From assembly GCA_009838645.1 (NCBI GenBank), contig VXRC01000032.1:1-64000 (forward strand): a stretch of 64,000 bases of DNA, read 5' to 3'. Both the position numbers and the translations under genes were made by a program. The notes under the pieces are model-generated. The model did no database searches. It saw only the letters and a program-made list of their open reading frames with translations, and was not told the DNA's origin. The DNA is from Gemmatimonadota bacterium. Its GTDB lineage: Bacteria; JAAXHH01. Below are positions 8,786 to 20,276 of the stretch, in pieces (position 1 is the first letter of the stretch; every line of letters starts with the position of its first letter).

Positions 8786-9895
8786 ATGGCGTCGTTTATG
8801 ACCGATACCCCGGGAAAGCAGGACTTCCTCGACGCGCTGGCCGTGCGCAAGGAATGGGTGCGCGAGTACCTGGAAGCTGACCGCCGTAAAGTACTGTTCG
8901 TTCCGGAGGACATTCACGACGGGGTGTTCAGCTACCTGAAGGCGTCCGGCAAGGTGCTCCGTCCCTGTGTGCTCTACTTCTCCTGCGGCGCCGTGGGCGG
9001 CCGGGAGCGGTCCGCAACGCCCGCGGCGGTCGCGGTGGAACTGTTCCACACCTGGACCATCGTACATGACGACATCATGGACCGGGACGCGCTGCGGCGC
9101 GGCACGCCCACCGTCCACGAGGAATTCAGGAGACGGTCGCTGGCCGGCGGGGCTTTCGACGAAAGAGAAGCCGCCCACTACGGCCTGTCTATCGGGATCA
9201 TGACCGGCGAGGTCCAGCACGGGTGGGCCACCGCGCTATTGACTGAACTGTACGACGCGGACGCGGACAACGGCGAGGTGGTGATCGAACTCATCCGCTA
9301 CCTGGAGACGGAAGTACTCCTGGCTCTCGTCGGCGGACAGGCGCTGGACATTCAGTACGCCAAGGCGCCCATGGACAGCCTGGACGAAGCGTCCGTGATC
9401 GACATGTTCTGGCGAAAAACAGGCGCGCTCTACGCCTTCGCGGGCGCGGCCGGCGCGATGATCGGCCTGAATACGCCGGACCGGAACCACCCCATGGTAA
9501 GGGCGATTTCATCGTTCACCGGCGAATGCGGCGTGGCTTTCCAGCTGCAGGACGACATCCTGGGCCTCACGGCCGACGAGGCCACGCTGGGGAAACCGGT
9601 GTGCTCCGACCTCCGGGAAGGGAAGCGCACCCTGCTGCTCGTCCACACCTACCACAGGGCTTCGCCCGCCGAGCGGCGGTTTCTGCTCGACGTCGTCGGA
9701 AAACCGGGGGCTACCGACGGGCAGATCGCGGAGGTCCGCGACCTCATCCTGGTCCACGGCGGTCTCGACCACGCCCGGTCGCTCATGGAACGCCGCGTGG
9801 CCGATGCCATTCGAAATCTCGATGCGATTCCCGACTCTTCCTATAAGGGGTACCTGGTCAACTGGGCGGAGTACCTGATCGGAAGGACCTTCTGA
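8786..9895 (+). CDS. Polyprenyl (farnesyl/geranylgeranyl-type) diphosphate synthase
   Basis: Condenses isopentenyl diphosphate with an allylic diphosphate to make the prenyl chains used for quinones or cell-wall carriers. The 369-residue product shows both aspartate-rich motifs: H-D-D-I-M-D-R-D at about residue 92, followed by R-R-G-x-P, and Q-D-D-I-L-G at about 255, followed by G-K-P and D-L-R-E-G-K-R-T-L-L. The chain length of the product cannot be read from sequence alone. A second ATG at 8798 is an alternative start. The gene overlaps nadK by one base (TGATG). Confidence 0.92.
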   Translation: MASFMTDTPGKQDFLDALAVRKEWVREYLEADRRKVLFVPEDIHDGVFSYLKASGKVLRPCVLYFSCGAVGGRERSATPAAVAVELFHTWTIVHDDIMDRDALRRGTPTVHEEFRRRSLAGGAFDEREAAHYGLSIGIMTGEVQHGWATALLTELYDADADNGEVVIELIRYLETEVLLALVGGQALDIQYAKAPMDSLDEASVIDMFWRKTGALYAFAGAAGAMIGLNTPDRNHPMVRAISSFTGECGVAFQLQDDILGLTADEATLGKPVCSDLREGKRTLLLVHTYHRASPAERRFLLDVVGKPGATDGQIAEVRDLILVHGGLDHARSLMERRVADAIRNLDAIPDSSYKGYLVNWAEYLIGRTF

Positions 9896-10857
9896 TGCAT
9901 CGCGTGGGCATCATCGCCAATCCGGCGCGGCCTGTAGTCGCCGGACTGATTCCGGAACTCGTGCGGCTGGTCAGGTCGCGGACTGGAAAGCCAACGCTCG
10001 CGGCCGGCCTGGCAGCCACGGCCGGCGAGGCCGTAGCCCGCAGGGAGTGCGTGGTCGTGGATTCGGACGAACGCGCTGTGGAGGACGTCGACTGGGTCAT
10101 CGCCATCGGGGGGGACGGCACACTGCTCAAGACCGCGCGCCTGGTGGGCGCTTCCGGCACGCCCATTCTCGGCGTCAATTCCGGAAAGCTCGGATTCATG
10201 ATGCAGACGACGCCCGGCGACCTCGACGACGCCCTCGAACGCGTCTTCGACGGGCGGTACACGCTGGAAAAGCGGCTGGTCCTGCAGGGACGGATAGCGA
10301 ACGGGACGTCGGTGGACGCGGCCGCCGGTGCGGGCACGGCCGCCGGTGCGGGCACGGCCGCCGGTGCGGGCGCGGCCGCCGCCGATGCAGACCAGGTAGT
10401 CGCCGGCGCGTTTTCAGCGCTGAACGATATCGTGATCGACAAGGGCGCGATCTGCCGGGTCATCGAACTGGGCATCTATATCAATGACGAATACGTCAAC
10501 GATGTCATGGCCGATGGGCTGATCGTGTCGACCCCGACCGGCTCCACAGCCTATTCGCTGGCGGCGGGAGGCCCGATTCTGGCGCCCGACATGGAAGCGA
10601 TCGTCGTGTCGCCCATCTGTCCGCATACGCTTTCCAATCGCGCCATGGTGCTCGCCGCACGGGACCGCATCCGGATCGAAGTCCGGGCGGACCATCCCGA
10701 TCTCCTGCTCACCGTGGACGGCCAGGAGAACGTGGTGATCCAGCCGGGCAGCACGGTCGAGCTCTTCCGGGCGGACCACACCATACACCTGATCCGGTTC
10801 ACGGATCGTTCCTTTTACGATGTCCTGCGCACGAAGCTGAAATGGGGGGAACGCTGA
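9895..10857 (+). CDS. nadK: NAD kinase, with an in-frame alanine/glycine repeat
   Basis: Phosphorylates NAD to NADP. The 320-residue product has the family signatures: I-A-I-G-G-D-G-T-L-L-K near residue 70, G-V-N-S-G-K-L-G-F near 100 and T-P-T-G-S-T-A-Y-S-L-A-A-G-G-P near 215. Between the first and second beta-rich parts (about residues 140-165) lies an alanine/glycine stretch coded by three 18-base repeats that ordinary NAD kinases lack. The insertion falls between conserved blocks, so the enzyme is probably still active. Its start overlaps the stop of the prenyl synthase, implying translational coupling. Confidence 0.94.
   Translation: MHRVGIIANPARPVVAGLIPELVRLVRSRTGKPTLAAGLAATAGEAVARRECVVVDSDERAVEDVDWVIAIGGDGTLLKTARLVGASGTPILGVNSGKLGFMMQTTPGDLDDALERVFDGRYTLEKRLVLQGRIANGTSVDAAAGAGTAAGAGTAAGAGAAAADADQVVAGAFSALNDIVIDKGAICRVIELGIYINDEYVNDVMADGLIVSTPTGSTAYSLAAGGPILAPDMEAIVVSPICPHTLSNRAMVLAARDRIRIEVRADHPDLLLTVDGQENVVIQPGSTVELFRADHTIHLIRFTDRSFYDVLRTKLKWGER
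10321..10374. repeat. In-frame 18-bp tandem repeat in nadK
   Basis: Three head-to-tail copies of GCCGCCGGTGCGGGCACG (third copy with one change). They code for A-A-G-A-G-T repeated and keep the frame. A partial unit continues on either side. Confidence 0.9.
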
Positions 10858-10939
10858 ACAACCCGGTCCCGGCCGGACCTGCCCGGTCCGGCCTTGCTCG
10901 ACCGGTCTCGTGCGGTCCCCGCCGTTCATGTTGTAGCCT

Positions 10940-12649
10940 ATGCTCGCGAACCTGAGGGTCACAAACTACGCGCTTCTGGATGAGGTGGACATCGAGTTCA
11001 CCCCCGGACTGAACGTGCTCACGGGTGAAACCGGCTCCGGGAAGTCCATCCTGATCGGCGCGCTGGGACTCGTTCTCGGCGGCCGGGCCGCGTCGGACAC
11101 CATACGGGGCGGTGCCCGGTCCGCGATCGTCGAGGGGCTGTTCGAAGGGGAGCGCGACCCGCAGCTGCGGGACCTGCTATCGGAGATCGGCGTGGACCCG
11201 GAGGAGGATGCGCTGATTATCCGTCGGGAGGTCAGCCGCGACGGGCGCAACCGGTGTACGATCAACGGCAGCCTGGTCACCGTTTCCGTCCTCAGGAGAC
11301 TGGGCGTCCTGCTGGTCGACCTTCACGGACAGCACGATCACCAGACGCTGCTGAACCCGCGGACGCACCGGGACTTTCTGGACGGTTTCGAAGACGTCCG
11401 AACGCCGAAGAAACGCGTCGCAGAAGCCTACCGCCGATTCACCGAAAGGTCGGAGGCCCTGCGGCTGCTGGAGGAGGAACTCGCCGCCACCCGGGAGCGG
11501 GAAGAACTCTACCGCTTCCAGCTCGACGAACTCGATCAGGCGGGCCTTTCGCCGGGGGAGGACGAGGAACTGGAAAGGGAACGAGCCGTCCTGGAGCACG
11601 CGGAACAGTTGATCCGGGTCGCTTCCGAGGCTTCCGAGGCGCTTTCCGAGGGCGAGGGTGCGTTCGTCGACGGACTGGTCCGCGTCATCCGCGCGTTGGA
11701 GGACGCGGAGCGCATCGACCCCTCGCTCGGCGAGGCCCTCGAAAGCGTGCGCACCGCGCGTTACCAACTCGACGACTGCACCGATTTCCTGCGGCGCTAC
11801 CGCGACCGCGTCGAATACGACCCGGCGCGCCTGGAAGAGGTGATGGACCGGCTGGATCTCATCGGCCGGCTCAAGCGGAAATACGGCGCCACCCTCGAAG
11901 AGGTCGCGGTCCACCGCGAACGGATCGCCGGAGAACTGGAACGGATGGACACGGCCGACGAACGCCGGAACCGTCTGAGCGAGGAAGTGGAAGCGGCCCG
12001 GCGTGACCTGGCCGAAAGGGCGAAGGCCCTGTCGGACCGGCGCAAACAGGTTGCCCGCAAGCTGGAAGGAAGGGTCGTGGCGGAACTGGCGGAGCTGGGC
12101 ATGGGGAAGACGGGCTTCCAGGTCGGGATCGCGTGGCAGGAGTCCGATGACGGTACGTTGCGGATCGACGGCCGCGGTTTCCGAGTGGACGCCCACGGGA
12201 TGGACCGGATCGAATTCCTGATATCGCCCAATGCCGGGGAGGATCTGAAGCCGCTGGCGAGTATCGCATCCGGTGGCGAGATCTCCCGCATCATGCTGGC
12301 GCTGAAGGTGATCCTGGCCGAATCCGACCGCATGCCGACGCTGATATTCGACGAACTGGACATCGGGATCGGCGGCCGCATTGCCGAATCGGTCGGGCAC
12401 CGCCTGAAGCTGCTTTCCCGGGATCACCAGGTGCTGTGCATCACCCATCTTCACCAGGTAGCCTGCTGGGGCCGTACGCATTTCACGGTGCAAAAGCATT
12501 CAGCCGACGGCAGGTCGGTCACGCTGGTCGATAACCTGGACGAGGACGGACGGGTCAGGGAGATCGCGCGTATGCTGGCCGGGGAAACGGTGGACGCCAT
12601 GGCCCTTTCCCACGCCCGCGAGATGCTCCGGCGCACGGCGGCCGTATGA
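10940..12649 (+). CDS. recN: DNA repair protein RecN
   Basis: SMC-like ATPase used in double-strand break repair. The 569 residues show an amino-terminal ATP-binding half with Walker A (G-E-T-G-S-G-K-S) near residue 30 and the family start L-x-N-L-x-V-x-N-Y-A-L-L-D. A coiled-coil middle runs from about 150 to 370, with a conserved Y-R-F-Q-L-D-E-L. The carboxy-terminal half has A-S-G-G-E-I-S-R-I-M-L-A and Walker B (T-L-I-F-D-E-L-D-I-G-I-G-G). Length is normal. The NAD kinase-RecN order is common. The pgsA-type gene starts inside its stop codon (ATGA). Confidence 0.96.
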   Translation: MLANLRVTNYALLDEVDIEFTPGLNVLTGETGSGKSILIGALGLVLGGRAASDTIRGGARSAIVEGLFEGERDPQLRDLLSEIGVDPEEDALIIRREVSRDGRNRCTINGSLVTVSVLRRLGVLLVDLHGQHDHQTLLNPRTHRDFLDGFEDVRTPKKRVAEAYRRFTERSEALRLLEEELAATREREELYRFQLDELDQAGLSPGEDEELERERAVLEHAEQLIRVASEASEALSEGEGAFVDGLVRVIRALEDAERIDPSLGEALESVRTARYQLDDCTDFLRRYRDRVEYDPARLEEVMDRLDLIGRLKRKYGATLEEVAVHRERIAGELERMDTADERRNRLSEEVEAARRDLAERAKALSDRRKQVARKLEGRVVAELAELGMGKTGFQVGIAWQESDDGTLRIDGRGFRVDAHGMDRIEFLISPNAGEDLKPLASIASGGEISRIMLALKVILAESDRMPTLIFDELDIGIGGRIAESVGHRLKLLSRDHQVLCITHLHQVACWGRTHFTVQKHSADGRSVTLVDNLDEDGRVREIARMLAGETVDAMALSHAREMLRRTAAV

Positions 12650-13239
12650 ACCGTGCGACGCCCGCGAAGGACGGCGGCATGAGTCCGGATTCCGAAGGGA
12701 ACGGAAGAACGGGACGGTTCTGGACGCCGCCCAATATGCTGTCCCTTTCGCGCATCGCCGCCGTTCCATTCATCTACTGGAGTTTCGCCGGGGATGCGCG
12801 CCTGGCACTGTTTGTACTCGTCGGGTGCGCCTTTCTGACGGACGCGGCCGACGGTTATCTGGCGCGCCGCTTCCACTGGGCATCCCGATGGGGGCTGGTA
12901 CTCGACCCGCTGGCCGACAAGATCCTGGTCGGCAGCCTGTCAGTCTTTCTGGTCCTGTTCCGGGAATTCCCTCTCTGGGCGGCCGCGCTGATCATCGCCC
13001 GCGACCTGTCCATTCTTGTTGCGGGCGCGTACCTGTATCTCAAGCCCGGGAACGTGGTCCTGCCGGCCGACCGGGTCGGCAAACTGACCACCCTGGCCAT
13101 GAGCGTCGCGCTGGTCCTCTACGTTGTGGATTGGCAGCCGTACGGAACGTGGGCTCTCGGGACGGCCCTCTGCTGCGTGGTCGGATCGGGCCTGCATTAC
13201 ATCCTGGAATTCGCGCGGCGGGAGAGAACGGCCACATGA
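12646..13239 (+). CDS. pgsA: CDP-diacylglycerol-glycerol-3-phosphate 3-phosphatidyltransferase family protein
   Basis: CDP-alcohol phosphatidyltransferase, most likely making phosphatidylglycerol phosphate in the inner membrane. The 197-residue product carries the complete family motif D-x2-D-G-x2-A-R-x8-G-x3-D-x3-D at about residues 66-91, starting D-A-A-D-G-Y-L-A-R. Several hydrophobic helices surround it. A hydrophilic amino-terminal extension of about 25 residues precedes the usual start (P-P-N-M-L-S-L-S-R). The substrate is inferred: related enzymes use inositol or serine. It overlaps recN and the following unknown gene by four bases each. Confidence 0.88.
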   Translation: MNRATPAKDGGMSPDSEGNGRTGRFWTPPNMLSLSRIAAVPFIYWSFAGDARLALFVLVGCAFLTDAADGYLARRFHWASRWGLVLDPLADKILVGSLSVFLVLFREFPLWAAALIIARDLSILVAGAYLYLKPGNVVLPADRVGKLTTLAMSVALVLYVVDWQPYGTWALGTALCCVVGSGLHYILEFARRERTAT

Positions 13240-14180
13240 ATCGCGGGGCATCGAAATGGGCGGTCACCGGCTGGCATCACCTGTCGTTCGAACGGCCCGA
13301 AGACTGGAGCATCGGCGCGGTATCGGGCGATTTTACGACGGGCTATCTGCGGCTCGACGACACGGAGATGCCCCGTTTCGAACTGAGATGGGAGCGCACG
13401 CGCGGCCGGGAAGCGCCCGACCAGGTGGTCGCGAGATATATCAAGAACCTCACCGGAAAGGGCGGGAAGAAGGCGCCGCCCGTCAAGATCCGGCGCGACC
13501 TGGCGCTCATCAAGGACGAGTCCGTACTGGCGGACCGGACGGTGGAGGGGTTTCACTGGCGGACGGAAGGACCCGAGCCCCTGCAGGCCTACGGCTGCCT
13601 GTGGATGTGCGAAACCTGCGGCCGCACGGTCTTCGCCCAGGTCCTTGGGCGCGGGGGAGAGTCCATGATGACCCGGGCCTCGAGATTGCTGAGCACCCTG
13701 GACGACCACGCCCGCGGCGACACCGCCACCTGGGCCGTGTATGGGTTGCGCATCGAGCTGCCAGCCGACTGCGTCCTGAAGCACCACTCCTTCATGACGG
13801 GCCGTATCGAGTTGACTTTCCAGCGCGGCGGCGCCAGATTGGAACTGTTAAGGATGAGCCTTGCCGAAATGCACCTGGAGGGCCGGACGTTCCCGGACTG
13901 GTTCCAGGACAACTACGGCAGCGAAATCGACGTCTGGATCGACGACGCGGGTCCCACGGGCGGCCATCCGTCCATCGGCGGAACGGGCCAGGGCTTGGAT
14001 CCCGACACGGTGCACAGCCGCATGGCGTGGCTGCCGTGGCGGCGGCCGCGAAAAAAACCATTGAGTTGTCGCGGCTGGCATTGTATCGATGGCAATAGGT
14101 TATACGTGCTGCGACACCTGGACGAATCGCACCGGTCCGAGTTTCTGGACGAAATAGCCGGTACGGTGGTCTGCCACTGA
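13236..14180 (+). CDS. Unknown soluble protein, first gene of a PqqD/ABC-transporter operon
   Basis: I do not recognise a named family. The 314-residue product has no signal peptide or membrane helix and is rich in beta-strand-like segments. It opens with a tryptophan-rich part (W-H-H-L-S-F-E-R-P-E-D-W-S) followed by G-Y-L-R-L-D-D-T-E-M-P-R-F-E-L-R-W-E. A cysteine cluster (C-L-W-M-C-E-T-C-G-R-T) lies near residue 126 and may bind metal. Its start overlaps the pgsA stop (ATGA) and it is followed within 16 bases by a PqqD-like gene and then ABC transporter genes, so it probably works with them. Confidence 0.85.
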   Translation: MNRGASKWAVTGWHHLSFERPEDWSIGAVSGDFTTGYLRLDDTEMPRFELRWERTRGREAPDQVVARYIKNLTGKGGKKAPPVKIRRDLALIKDESVLADRTVEGFHWRTEGPEPLQAYGCLWMCETCGRTVFAQVLGRGGESMMTRASRLLSTLDDHARGDTATWAVYGLRIELPADCVLKHHSFMTGRIELTFQRGGARLELLRMSLAEMHLEGRTFPDWFQDNYGSEIDVWIDDAGPTGGHPSIGGTGQGLDPDTVHSRMAWLPWRRPRKKPLSCRGWHCIDGNRLYVLRHLDESHRSEFLDEIAGTVVCH

Positions 14181-14196
14181 TCTCGGGGTCGTAACC

Positions 14197-14592
14197 ATGC
14201 AATTGTTTCGAAAGAAGCCGCCCCCGCTGCCCCGAAGGGATTTGTTGCGCGCGAAGCCGGTTCGCAATGAGAAGCTGACCTGCGAGGAGAACTCCGACGG
14301 GGAGATCGTGCTGGGCATCCCGAGGCGCAAGACCTGGTGGATCAACACCATGTCCCGGATGTTCTACGTACCGAGCCGGCGGACGGTGGTGCTGGACCGG
14401 ATCGGTTCGTTCCTCTGGGGGTTGTGTGACGGGCAGAACACGGTGGACCACGTCATATCGACGATCCGGACCGAATACAAGCTGGAACGCAAGGAAGCGG
14501 AAGTCTCCACGCTGACGTACCTGAAACAACTCACGGAGAAGGGGTTGATCGGACTGGCCGTGGCAAACAGAAAAGGAGAAAGGAACGCATGA
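14197..14592 (+). CDS. PqqD-like protein
   Basis: A 131-residue protein whose second half resembles PqqD, a small winged-helix-like domain that in peptide-modifying pathways binds a precursor peptide. The signature is L-D-R-I-G-S-F-L-W-G-L-C-D-G-Q-N-T-V about residues 66-83, followed by a helix and T-Y-L-K-Q-L-T-E-K-G-L-I. The first 50 residues are basic and proline-rich. No PQQ biosynthesis gene, radical SAM enzyme or precursor peptide was seen nearby. It overlaps the permease gene by four bases (ATGA), so it is translated together with the transporter. Confidence 0.8.
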   Translation: MQLFRKKPPPLPRRDLLRAKPVRNEKLTCEENSDGEIVLGIPRRKTWWINTMSRMFYVPSRRTVVLDRIGSFLWGLCDGQNTVDHVISTIRTEYKLERKEAEVSTLTYLKQLTEKGLIGLAVANRKGERNA

Positions 14593-15251
14593 CGACGGAA
14601 TCGGCCGCGACGGCCGGCACGACGGAGAAACAGATATCGCTGCCCCTGTCCAAGGCGATCGAAATCAGTTTCCGCAGCCTGAGGATCCGGTTCTGGCGGT
14701 CGCTGATCACGATCGGAGGCATCTTCTTCGGCATCGCCTTTCTCATGTCCATCCTGACCAGCGCCTCCATCAACGAAGCGCTCGTGGAAGGTGGTTCTCC
14801 CCAGGTCCGGGCATTGCTGGAACAGAAGGGCGCGGACGGCGATTCGGCGACGCAGCAGGTATGGCTTGTTTCCCTCTCTCTGCTCGTGTGCGTCGTCGGC
14901 ATCACAAACGCCATGTTGATGTCGGTAACCGAAAGGTACCGTGAAATCGGAACCATGAAGTGCCTGGGGGCCCTGGATAAGTTCATCATTCAACTTTTCG
15001 TGCTGGAGTCCACCTTCCAGGGACTGGTCGGATCGGTAGGCGGGGTCATCATGGGCTGCCTGTTCATGCTGATCTCGATGATGACCTCCTATGGATGGGA
15101 TCCCCTGGTGCTCTTTCCCGTACTGGAGGTGGCTCAAAGCGGCCTGTATTCGCTCGGGGCCGGACTGGGCCTCGCCATCATCGGAGCGCTGTATCCCGCG
15201 TACCGGGCATCCCAGATGCCGCCGGCCGACGCCATGCGCACGGAAGTCTGA
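14589..15251 (+). CDS. Short FtsX/MacB-type ABC transporter permease
   Basis: A 220-residue membrane protein with the conserved carboxy-terminal half of FtsX-like permeases: E-R-Y-R-E-I-G-T-M-K-C-L-G-A near residue 117 and the closing Y-P-A-Y-R-A-S-Q-M-P-P-A-D-A-M-R. Four hydrophobic helices are visible (about 40-62, 90-112, 130-165 and 180-200). The segment between helices one and two, which in MacB or LolC is a periplasmic domain of some 200 residues, is here only about 25. The partner ATPase is encoded 88 bases downstream. The substrate is unknown. Confidence 0.85.
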   Translation: MTTESAATAGTTEKQISLPLSKAIEISFRSLRIRFWRSLITIGGIFFGIAFLMSILTSASINEALVEGGSPQVRALLEQKGADGDSATQQVWLVSLSLLVCVVGITNAMLMSVTERYREIGTMKCLGALDKFIIQLFVLESTFQGLVGSVGGVIMGCLFMLISMMTSYGWDPLVLFPVLEVAQSGLYSLGAGLGLAIIGALYPAYRASQMPPADAMRTEV

Positions 15252-15339
15252 CGAGGGAATATCACCGTACCAGGGAATACCATCGGAACACTTTGCTGGA
15301 TGGCATCAAACCGGAAAGTCGACCTGAAAGGGGCGGGAA

Positions 15340-16116
15340 ATGACTGAAGAGCAGACCGCGGTAATGGACGCGCCGGATACCGAAACCCAGAATATCGTGC
15401 GCACCCGCGGGGTCAAGCGGGTGTACCAGATGGGCAAGCTCTCCCTGGAAGCGCTCAAGGGCATCGACATGGAGGTCCAGCGCGGGGAGTACATCTCCAT
15501 CATGGGCCCGTCGGGTTCGGGCAAGTCCACCCTGTTCAACATGATCGGCGCGCTGGACAAGCCCACGGAGGGCAAGGTCTACATCGACGAAGTCGACGTC
15601 GCCCAGCTGGACGCCTACGAACTGGCCTGGCTGCGGTGCCGCAAGATCGGCTACATCTTTCAGACCTTCAACCTGATTCCGGTCATGACCGCCCTGGAGA
15701 ACGTTACCCTGCCGATGATTTTCGCCGGCCTGGCGACGGATGAGGCCATCGACAAGGGCGTCGACCTGCTGACGCTGGTGGGGCTCGGCGAACGGGTCCA
15801 GCACAAGCCGCTGGAACTGTCCGGCGGGCAGCAGCAGCGTGTCGCCGTGGCCCGCGCACTGGCCAACGATCCGGCCATCGTCCTCGCGGACGAGCCCACG
15901 GGCAACCTGGACCGGAAGACGGGACGGGAGATCATCGAGCTATTGCGGGAACTTAACCAGGAAAAGCAGGTGACGATCATTTCGGCGACTCACGATCTGA
16001 AGATGCTGGACGTTTCAGACCGCATCCTGTGGGTGCAGGACGGAAGGATCACCAAGAACCAGCGGCGCGAGGAACTGGACCTGGACCTGGGCCAGATCGG
16101 CGCCGAAGAGGAATAA
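15340..16116 (+). CDS. ABC transporter ATP-binding protein (LolD/MacB type)
   Basis: ATPase that powers the preceding FtsX-type permease. The 258 residues contain Walker A (G-P-S-G-S-G-K-S-T) near residue 55, a Q-loop (Y-I-F-Q-T-F-N-L-I), the signature L-S-G-G-Q-Q-Q-R-V-A-V-A-R near 157, Walker B with I-V-L-A-D-E-P-T-G-N-L-D and a switch histidine (S-A-T-H-D). The V-T/M-T-A-L-E-N-V-x-L-P pattern is typical of the LolD/MacB/FtsE class. The gap before it contains two copies of AGGGAATA-C-type sequence. It converges on secA with a gap of 54 bases and no clear terminator. Confidence 0.93.
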   Translation: MTEEQTAVMDAPDTETQNIVRTRGVKRVYQMGKLSLEALKGIDMEVQRGEYISIMGPSGSGKSTLFNMIGALDKPTEGKVYIDEVDVAQLDAYELAWLRCRKIGYIFQTFNLIPVMTALENVTLPMIFAGLATDEAIDKGVDLLTLVGLGERVQHKPLELSGGQQQRVAVARALANDPAIVLADEPTGNLDRKTGREIIELLRELNQEKQVTIISATHDLKMLDVSDRILWVQDGRITKNQRREELDLDLGQIGAEEE

Positions 16117-16170
16117 GCCGGCATTTCCGCGAGCCGGACGTAAAGTCGCCTCGACTCGGGCCAGCCGGTA

Positions 16171-19188
<3,018 letters not shown>

Positions 19189-19251
19189 GGTCTCTGGTCC
19201 TTGGTTCGGCGTCCCGCTTGCACGCTATACCGGCCTGTACTCCAACCATGA

Positions 19252-19280
19252 AACTTAAGGGAGCGGCCGGATGGGGACAA
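19252..19280 (-). promoter_or_regulatory. Possible secA promoter
   Basis: On the minus strand TTGTCC (19275-19280) and TAAGTT (19252-19257) are separated by 17 bases. It would start transcription about 57 bases before the secA ATG. The boxes match the consensus only in part. Confidence 0.4.
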
Positions 19281-19328
19281 CTCTTTTCTTCACACTGGAA
19301 CGGTCGGTTCCGGGTTGCTGCAGCCCAT

Positions 19329-19365
19329 GAAAAAACCCCGGCGGGCAGGCGTGCGCGCCGGGGTT
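19329..19365 (-). terminator. Rho-independent terminator after the sigma factor gene
   Basis: On the minus strand a ten-base-pair stem (AACCCCGGCG with CGCCGGGGTT, at 19356-19365 and 19334-19343) is followed by a run of U residues read from the A run at 19329-19333. It lies about 36 bases past the sigma-factor stop and before the secA promoter region. Confidence 0.85.
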
Positions 19366-19400
19366 GCGTTTCGGAATTCAAGCGGCAGGACATGCCCCTG

Positions 19401-20276
19401 TCAGTCGTCGTCCCGGAGGTAGGGGCTGAGCTTGCCGCTGCGGGTCGCGTGACGCAGCCGCTGCAGCGCCCGTTCCTTGATCTGGCGGATCCGTTCCCGC
19501 GTCAGGCCGAAACGGATGCCGATCTCCTCGAGCGTGTGGGCCCTTTCCGAACCCACGCCGAAGTACAGTCGGATCACTTCCGCCTCGCGGGGCGGTAGGG
19601 TGTCCAGCACCTTTCCGACGTCCGACTTCAGGAACTGAAGCATGGTGCTCTCGTCCGGCGCCGTCTGCATTTCGTCGGGCAGGAGGTCGAGCAGGCTGCG
19701 GTCGTCGTCGTGATTGAAGGGCACGTCCAGGGAAATGCAGTGGCTGAACGAACTGAGGGCCTCGTTGATCTCTTCGACCGAAATATCCATTTCCTCGGCG
19801 ATTTCATCGATATCGGGCTTGCGGCCGAGTTCATGCTGCAGGTGCTTTGAGGTCTGTTTGATGCGGCGAAGTTCTTCGGAGCGGTTGACGGGGACGCGAA
19901 CGGTCCTCGACTGATTGGCTATGGACTGTATGATGGCCTGGCGTATCCACCAGACGGCGTAGGAGATGAACTTGTAACCCCTGGTTTCGTCGAATTTCTT
20001 GGCGGCCCGCATGAGGCCCATGTTGCCCTCGTTGATCATGTCCAGCAGGGGCAGGCCGTAGTTCTGGTACTGACGGGCTACGCTGACGACGAACCTGAGA
20101 TTGGCCTTCACCAGCTTGTCCAGCGCATTCTGGTCGCCCTGCTTGATCAAACGGGCAAGCCGTACTTCCTCCTCGGCCGTGATCAAGGGATACTTGGACA
20201 TTTCGGCCAGGTAGCGGTACAGCGCCTGTTCGTACCTGGCCCCGTTTCCATAGGATTCCTGGTATGATGTGCCGAT
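19401..20276 (-). CDS. RNA polymerase sigma factor, primary (RpoD/RpoS) type, probable ATC start
   Basis: Directs RNA polymerase to -35/-10 promoters. From the first ATG (20201) the product has 266 residues with region 2 (D-L/M-I-N-E-G-N-M-G-L-M-R-A-A-K-K-F-D, then Y-A-V-W-W-I-R-Q-A-I), region 3 and region 4 (T-L-E-E-I-G-I-R-F-G-L-T-R-E-R-I-R-Q-I). Region 1.2, however, begins before this ATG: the same frame upstream reads Y-E-Q-A-L-Y-R-Y-L-A-E. That frame has no ATG, GTG or TTG before a stop; an ATC at 20276-20274 stands nine bases after a GGAGG. I therefore extend to 20276 (291 residues). The fallback is 19401..20201. It lacks region 1.1, so it may be a group 2 or short primary sigma. Confidence 0.9.
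   Translation of the reverse strand: MGTSYQESYGNGARYEQALYRYLAEMSKYPLITAEEEVRLARLIKQGDQNALDKLVKANLRFVVSVARQYQNYGLPLLDMINEGNMGLMRAAKKFDETRGYKFISYAVWWIRQAIIQSIANQSRTVRVPVNRSEELRRIKQTSKHLQHELGRKPDIDEIAEEMDISVEEINEALSSFSHCISLDVPFNHDDDRSLLDLLPDEMQTAPDESTMLQFLKSDVGKVLDTLPPREAEVIRLYFGVGSERAHTLEEIGIRFGLTRERIRQIKERALQRLRHATRSGKLSPYLRDDD

Noticed and set aside
13236-16116. PQQ biosynthesis or a peptide natural-product cluster
   Set aside because: Only a PqqD-like domain is present; no PqqA-type peptide, radical SAM enzyme, PqqB or PqqC could be found in the neighbourhood.
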